A DNA stretch of 64,000 bases. Origin: Streptomyces sp. ISL-96 (GTDB lineage: Bacteria; Actinomycetota; Actinomycetes; Streptomycetales; Streptomycetaceae). Within the stretch, counting starts at the first letter, position 1. Each line of letters opens with the position of its first letter. The position numbers and the translations under genes are program-made. Positions 60,103-64,000 of this stretch are shown one piece after another. Location: NCBI RefSeq assembly GCF_018614035.1, contig NZ_JAGGPA010000042.1:113842-177841 (forward strand). The letters run 5' to 3'. A model generated the notes under the pieces. It saw only the letters and a list, made by a program, of their open reading frames with translations, was not told the origin of the DNA and did not search any database.

Positions 60103-61287
60103 ATGACGCTCACGCCCCTGACCGCCCGCGAAATCTCGCTCGTACGCGCCGGTCTGGCGATAGTCGAACCACATACAGCCGACCTGACGGTCTACTTCTA
60201 CACCATCCTCTTTGCGCGCTACCCGCAGGTCAGAGGGCTCTTCCCGGACAATATGGACGGGCAGCGGGACAGACTGCTGCGCGGGTTGCTGCGCATAGTC
60301 GACCTGGTCGACGACCCGGAGAACCTCGTGCGCTTCTGCACGCTCCTGGGACGCGACCACCGGAAGTTCGGAGCCCTTGAGGCTCACTACCCCGCGGTCG
60401 GCGAATGCCTGCTGGCCGCCCTGGCCCGTTACGCCGACACCGCGTGGACCGCCGAGGTCGAGGCCGCCTGGACCCGCGCCTACACCACCGCGGCGCAGGT
60501 CATGATTTCGGCCGCCGCGGACGACGCCCGCTCGCACCCCGCCACCTGGGCGGCACAGATCGTCCGTCATGAACACCGCGGCCACGGCATCGCCGAAATC
60601 ACCGTCCAGCCGGAGCTTCCCTATCCGTACCTGGCGGGCCAGTACGTATCCGTACTGACGCCCTGGCAGCGCAAGGCCTGGCGCCACTACTCGCCGGCCA
60701 ACGCGCCCCGGCAGAACTCCACGCTCACCTTCCACATCCGTGCCGTGCCCGGTGGCCGCGTGAGCAGTGCCCTCGTCCACCGCGCGGCCGTCGGTGACGT
60801 CGTCACGCTGGGACCGCCGCAGGGCGACATGACGCTGGAGGCCGCAGAGGACCGCGACCTGGTGTGTGTCGCGGGCGGGACCGGCCTCGCACCGATCCGC
60901 GCCCTTCTGGAGGAAGCGGCCCACAGCGACATGCGCCGTTACGTCGACCTTTTTGTGGGGGCCCGCACCGCGGAAGAGCTCTATGGTCTGGACGACATGC
61001 TGCGGATGGCTCAGCGCCAGCACTGGCTCACCGTACGAGCCGCGGTCTCTCACCAGCACATACCGGGCAGGCAGGGCACGCTGCCGCAGGTGCTGCGGGA
61101 GTTCGGCCCCTGGAGCCAGCACGAAGCGTTCCTCTGCGGGCCCCCCGGCATGGTCGAGGCGGCCGCCCGGATCCTGAGACAGGACGGAGTGCCGATGGCC
61201 AGAATTCACCACGACCCGCTGAGTGACCCTGTCCTGAACACGTCCCTGGTACCTGCCCCACCCGAGCCGGAGAGCGAATACCTGTGA
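60103..61287 (+). CDS. Flavohaemoglobin (NO dioxygenase type)
   Basis: 394 residues. The globin domain (about 1-140) has distal-pocket Tyr33 (TVYFYTILF) and proximal His86 (LGRDHRKFGA). The FAD domain has RHYSPANAP and the NAD domain has CVAGGTGLAPI and LCGPPGM. It should oxidise nitric oxide to nitrate, or act as a globin reductase. ATG 60103 fits the family N-terminus but its ribosome-binding site is weak; TTG 60079 is an alternative. A GCACTC/GAGTGC inverted repeat at 60004-60022 lies upstream. It overlaps the next gene by 4 nt. Confidence 0.92.
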   Translation: MTLTPLTAREISLVRAGLAIVEPHTADLTVYFYTILFARYPQVRGLFPDNMDGQRDRLLRGLLRIVDLVDDPENLVRFCTLLGRDHRKFGALEAHYPAVGECLLAALARYADTAWTAEVEAAWTRAYTTAAQVMISAAADDARSHPATWAAQIVRHEHRGHGIAEITVQPELPYPYLAGQYVSVLTPWQRKAWRHYSPANAPRQNSTLTFHIRAVPGGRVSSALVHRAAVGDVVTLGPPQGDMTLEAAEDRDLVCVAGGTGLAPIRALLEEAAHSDMRRYVDLFVGARTAEELYGLDDMLRMAQRQHWLTVRAAVSHQHIPGRQGTLPQVLREFGPWSQHEAFLCGPPGMVEAAARILRQDGVPMARIHHDPLSDPVLNTSLVPAPPEPESEYL

Positions 61288-61919
61288 ACAGCCCTGTGAA
61301 CAGCCACGACGCCGCCCCCTCCCGCGGGGAACGCATGCTGCAAGACCACCTCGGCACCTCGGAGCGCGCCGAGGCCTTCTACGACCGGCAGGTCCGGCCC
61401 CGTCTCACCACGGTGATGCGGGACTTCATCAGCCGTCAGTCGATGGTCTTCCTCGCCACAGCGGACGCCCGTGGCCACTGCGACTCCAGCTTCCGGGCGG
61501 GCCCGCCGGGATTCGTCACCGTGCTGGACGCCGACACCCTCGCCTACCCGGAGTACCGCGGGAACGGCGTCATGGCGAGCGCCGGCAACATGGTGGAAAA
61601 CCCGCACATAGGGCTGCTGTTCATGGACTTCGCCCAGGACCACATCGGACTGCACATCAACGGAACGGCCCGGCTGCTCGGCGACCAGGAATTCCGCGCC
61701 GCGCACCAGGCCAACCCGCTGATACCGGTCGACACGGCGCCGGGACGGCAGCCCGAACTCTGGGTCCAGATCACCGTTGTCGAGGCGTACATCCACTGCT
61801 CCAAGTACATACCCCACCTGGAACCGGCCCGCCGCCCCCAGGGCGCCTCCCTCAAACGCCCCAAGGACGCGGACTACTTCACCACCGCCCCGGCGGACAG
61901 CCTCCTCACGGACCGGTAA
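61284..61919 (+). CDS. Pyridoxamine 5'-phosphate oxidase-like FMN protein
   Basis: 211 residues of the split-barrel flavin-binding superfamily (SRQSMVFLATADARGHCDSSFRAGPPGFVTVLD, NMVENPHIGLLFMDF, HINGTARLL, YIHCSKYIPH). The GTG start overlaps the flavohaemoglobin stop codon (GTGA), implying a joint role, perhaps in nitric oxide or oxygen stress. Substrate unknown. A second in-frame GTG 12 nt later is possible. It is the last chromosomal gene before the integrated element. Confidence 0.85.
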   Translation: MNSPVNSHDAAPSRGERMLQDHLGTSERAEAFYDRQVRPRLTTVMRDFISRQSMVFLATADARGHCDSSFRAGPPGFVTVLDADTLAYPEYRGNGVMASAGNMVENPHIGLLFMDFAQDHIGLHINGTARLLGDQEFRAAHQANPLIPVDTAPGRQPELWVQITVVEAYIHCSKYIPHLEPARRPQGASLKRPKDADYFTTAPADSLLTDR

Positions 61920-61978
61920 CCGATCCGCGCCCGCGCCCGCCTCAGATGTCGCGGAACTCCTATACGACGTCTCTGACC

Positions 61979-62040
61979 TGCACAAACGAACCCGCCCGAA
62001 GATCATCTTGCACGGTCGTTGCACAAGCCGAACAGTGCAG
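61979..62040. other. Short-repeat cluster at the integrase 3' end (possible att/arm sites)
   Basis: TTGCAC occurs at 62009-62014 and 62019-62024, exactly 10 bp apart. TGCACAA occurs at 61979 and 62020, and inverted GTGCA at 62035. The cluster lies between the last chromosomal gene and the integrase, where an attachment site or integrase arm sites would be expected. No tRNA gene is visible. Confidence 0.35.
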
Positions 62041-62043
62041 CAG

Positions 62044-63318
62044 TCACGCGGCCCTTGTGTAGGCGCTCCGGACCGCGATGCGGATTTTGGAACCGGCTCC
62101 CACGATCCGGTGCACGTACTTACGCAGAGTAAACGCAGGATCGGCGTGTCCGAGCCGATCCGCGAGTGTGTACACGTCTACCCCGCCATTGATCATCATC
62201 GACGCGTACAGGTGTCGGAGGGCGTGCATCATCATGTCGCGGGACTTCTCCCAGCGCCGTCCCTTCGTATTGGGGTCGAGGGGCGCAATGAGGCCGACCG
62301 ACGCCAGAGCAGGTTTCCAGCGGTAGGAGTTGAACCAATTCGACTGAATGGCGGTCTTTTCTCGAGTGTAGAAGATCAGCTGCACCGTGACCGGGTCGCC
62401 GCCTTTCCTGCCCCACGGCCGGGTCACCTCGACGGGCGGGTACTTCTCCATGTGCTCGCGCAGGGGGATGGCTACGTCGTCGGTCAGTTCGACCCACCGG
62501 TCCTTTGGGTCCTCGTCGTCGCCGCCCTTGGGGAGGGCGTATACCAGGAACGAGCCGTCGTGGACTACTTGCCGTTGCACGTGCACCATGGCGCCGTCCG
62601 GATGTGCCCAGTCGATGTCCTCTGGTGACAGACCAAATATCTCTCCTTGACGAAGGCCCAGGCCGCGACCGCAGTCGACGAGTGCCTTGTAGCGGTCGGG
62701 AAGTTCGGCACGGACTTTCTCGGTGTCCTCCCATGTCAGGGTCAGCTCTGCCCGGCCGCCACCTCCTCGCTTCGACTTGGCGTCCTGCACCGATTTGGCG
62801 AGGCATGGATTTTTGGGTATCAGGCTGTCGTCCACGGCCAGGTCAAAGACCGCTCGAAGATTGTCGAAGACCAGGCGCAGTGTGGAACTTTCGAGCAGTC
62901 GACGACGGTCGTGCAGCCAGTCCAGCAAAGACGACGCGTTCACGTCCTTTACGCGCATCTTCCCAACTGCGGTAGGAACGATGTGTAGGTGAACCCGCTC
63001 CCTGTGGCGTCGGTATGTGCGCGGATTCTTGTGTTCGTGCCCCTTGAGCCACGTCAGGGCGAGTTCACCGACCCTGACCTCTCCGGCGCGAGGGTTGATG
63101 TATGACCCGTCGTCCACTCCGGACCGCATTTTGGTCTCGTGCCTGCGGGCTTCGGCCTCGGTGCGGAACAACTCCGTCTGCTGGACATCTTCCTGGTTAC
63201 GCCAGCGAGCCTGCCACCGCTTCCCGGCCCCGTGATCCCTCGTCGGAACCTTGCCGTGTTCCCTGCAGGTCGACTCTCCGGCTTTCGGGCGTGACTTGTG
63301 CCAGCGGTCGTATGGCAT
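62044..63318 (-). CDS. int: Tyrosine-type site-specific integrase
   Basis: 424 residues. It has an N-terminal arm-binding region with CREHGKVPTRDHGAGKRW, a SAM-like core-binding domain (RVGELALTWLKGHEHKNPRTYRRH) and a C-terminal catalytic domain. The catalytic Arg is in GLGLRQGEIFGL, HxxR is HALRHLY and the tyrosine is in LGHADPAFTLRKYVH. All are intact, so it is probably active. It is of the kind found in actinobacterial integrative elements and phages. The start has AGGAG upstream. Codon and base use is less GC-extreme than its neighbours, in keeping with mobility. Confidence 0.95.
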   Translation of the reverse strand: MPYDRWHKSRPKAGESTCREHGKVPTRDHGAGKRWQARWRNQEDVQQTELFRTEAEARRHETKMRSGVDDGSYINPRAGEVRVGELALTWLKGHEHKNPRTYRRHRERVHLHIVPTAVGKMRVKDVNASSLLDWLHDRRRLLESSTLRLVFDNLRAVFDLAVDDSLIPKNPCLAKSVQDAKSKRGGGGRAELTLTWEDTEKVRAELPDRYKALVDCGRGLGLRQGEIFGLSPEDIDWAHPDGAMVHVQRQVVHDGSFLVYALPKGGDDEDPKDRWVELTDDVAIPLREHMEKYPPVEVTRPWGRKGGDPVTVQLIFYTREKTAIQSNWFNSYRWKPALASVGLIAPLDPNTKGRRWEKSRDMMMHALRHLYASMMINGGVDVYTLADRLGHADPAFTLRKYVHRIVGAGSKIRIAVRSAYTRAA

Positions 63319-63524
63319 GGACGCAACTCCTAGTTTTCGGCAGGCCTTGAAGTTTCTTTATGGGGTCTCTCGTGTCAGGGTCGTAATCGACGGCGAGATC
63401 GTGTGCCCGTTCATCGCACCCTGGGTGAATGGGATGTTGATCCAGACGAGCCGAAAATGTCAAACGCATTCTTGGGATCTTCACGGCAAAGGGGTACAGG
63501 GCGATAGGGAAGATCTCACCTAGA

Positions 63525-63633
63525 CGAATCCTCGCTGAGACGTCGGCGAATCCTCGACGAGCCCTCGCCGAGGATTCGCTGGCTTCTTTCGAGAGTTCGG
63601 AAGAGTTGTAGGAGTTTCGCCGCAAACTCTTCT
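63525..63633. repeat. Repeat-rich spacer between integrase and excisionase-like gene
   Basis: The stretch 63319-63737 has no convincing gene and a lower GC content. It contains direct repeats of CGAATCCTCG (63525-63534, 63547-63556), an inverted copy CGAGGATTCG (63569-63578) forming an 11-bp hairpin with the second, and GAAGAGTT/AACTCTTC (63601-63608, 63626-63633). These may be binding sites for integrase, excisionase or an element repressor. Confidence 0.55.
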
Positions 63634-63737
63634 ATTTGGTCCGGCTGGAATTTCATGTCAATGTTCCGTGGGTCACCGGAGCGGACTACCGCTCACGTGG
63701 TTCTTTCCTGCCCGTTCTGAGCCGTTATGGAGTACCC

Positions 63738-63971
63738 ATGCGTCGAACCACTGCCCGTGCGGCAGAAGCCGCCAGTGGCACGGAGGGCCGTTGTCCGTTG
63801 ATGAGTGCTGAGGAACTGGCCGACTTCCTCGGCGTACCTTTGAACACGGTCTACATATGGAATCATCGACACCAGGGTCCGCGAGCTCACAAGGTCGGCC
63901 GCTATTTGCGCTACCGCTGGCCGGAGGTGGAGGCATGGCTGGAAGCTCAGGCGGTGGATCGCACGGTCTGA
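63738..63971 (+). CDS. Excisionase-like helix-turn-helix protein
   Basis: 77 residues with a MerR/AlpA-type DNA-binding domain: MSAEELADFLGVPLNTVYIWNHRHQGPRAHKVGRYLRYRWPEVEAWL in sense, typical of small excisionases and recombination directionality factors. I choose ATG 63738, with GGAG 5 nt upstream; ATG 63801 would leave a minimal domain. It is divergent from the integrase, whereas xis and int usually share an operon. It may therefore control both promoters across the repeat-rich spacer. Confidence 0.82.
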   Translation: MRRTTARAAEAASGTEGRCPLMSAEELADFLGVPLNTVYIWNHRHQGPRAHKVGRYLRYRWPEVEAWLEAQAVDRTV

Positions 63972-64000
63972 TTGGCCGTGAGCCTTTTGTATCTTGATCA

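Noticed and set aside
63251..63523. Plus-strand reading frame of 90 codons partly opposite the integrase start
   Set aside because: No ribosome-binding site, no recognisable domain, and it overlaps the integrase gene antisense.
1..64000. CRISPR arrays, rRNA and tRNA genes
   Set aside because: No regularly spaced repeats of 25-40 bp and no cloverleaf or rRNA-like sequence were noticed. A tRNA scan would be needed for certainty, especially near 61920-62043.

Overview
The window is very GC-rich actinobacterial DNA, almost certainly from a Streptomyces or close relative. The signs are strong GC bias at third codon positions, many GTG starts and 4-nt stop/start overlaps, coelichelin-like siderophore genes, 19-bp DmdR/IdeR-type iron boxes, a Hen1-Pnkp RNA-repair pair and a typical Streptomyces intergenic repeat.

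1 to 35.5 kb is a large iron-responsive island. Its core makes a hydroxamate siderophore: an Fmt-like formyltransferase, an ornithine N5-monooxygenase, a four-module NRPS of about 5,180 residues (C-A-PCP / C-A-PCP-E / C-A-PCP / C-A-PCP / terminal C, no thioesterase) and an MbtH protein. Module 3 carries the exact N5-hydroxyornithine code known from coelichelin synthetase. Modules 1 and 4 have near-twin codes. This fits a foroxymithine/erythrochelin-type tetrapeptide released by diketopiperazine formation. Around it are a siderophore-binding lipoprotein, a complementary heterodimeric ABC exporter-type pair, a FecCD/ATPase importer, an amidohydrolase and an unknown 77-residue protein. The island also holds an N-acetylglutamate synthase-like gene plus argC-argJ-argB-argD, which is a complete glutamate-to-ornithine route. 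Seven iron boxes punctuate the island, including one before the synthase-like gene and one before the isochorismatase-argCJBD group. The island therefore seems to carry its own iron-controlled ornithine supply for a peptide that uses three ornithines.

35.5 to 48.3 kb is mixed: a cold-shock-domain protein, a metallophosphoesterase, a SepF paralogue, an AAA ATPase with a MazG-like hydrolase, an LLM oxidoreductase, homocysteine methyltransferase, Hen1-Pnkp, arginine deiminase and ornithine carbamoyltransferase.

48.3 to 57.4 kb is an aryl-CoA (2-aminobenzoate/salicylate type) catabolic cluster: enoyl-CoA hydratase, bifunctional aryl-CoA hydroxylase/reductase, PaaX regulator, aryl-CoA ligase, acyl-CoA dehydrogenase, RidA and an alpha/beta hydrolase. 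A long shared palindromic element lies before both transcription units and is probably the PaaX operator. A decayed GNAT pseudogene and a Streptomyces repeat lie in the middle.

57.6 to 61.9 kb carries a GNAT acetyltransferase, a 14-helix MFS exporter and a flavohaemoglobin overlapping an FMN-binding protein. 62.0 to 64.0 kb is the end of an integrated mobile element: a tyrosine integrase, a repeat-rich spacer and a divergent excisionase-like protein. I saw no rRNA, tRNA or CRISPR array.
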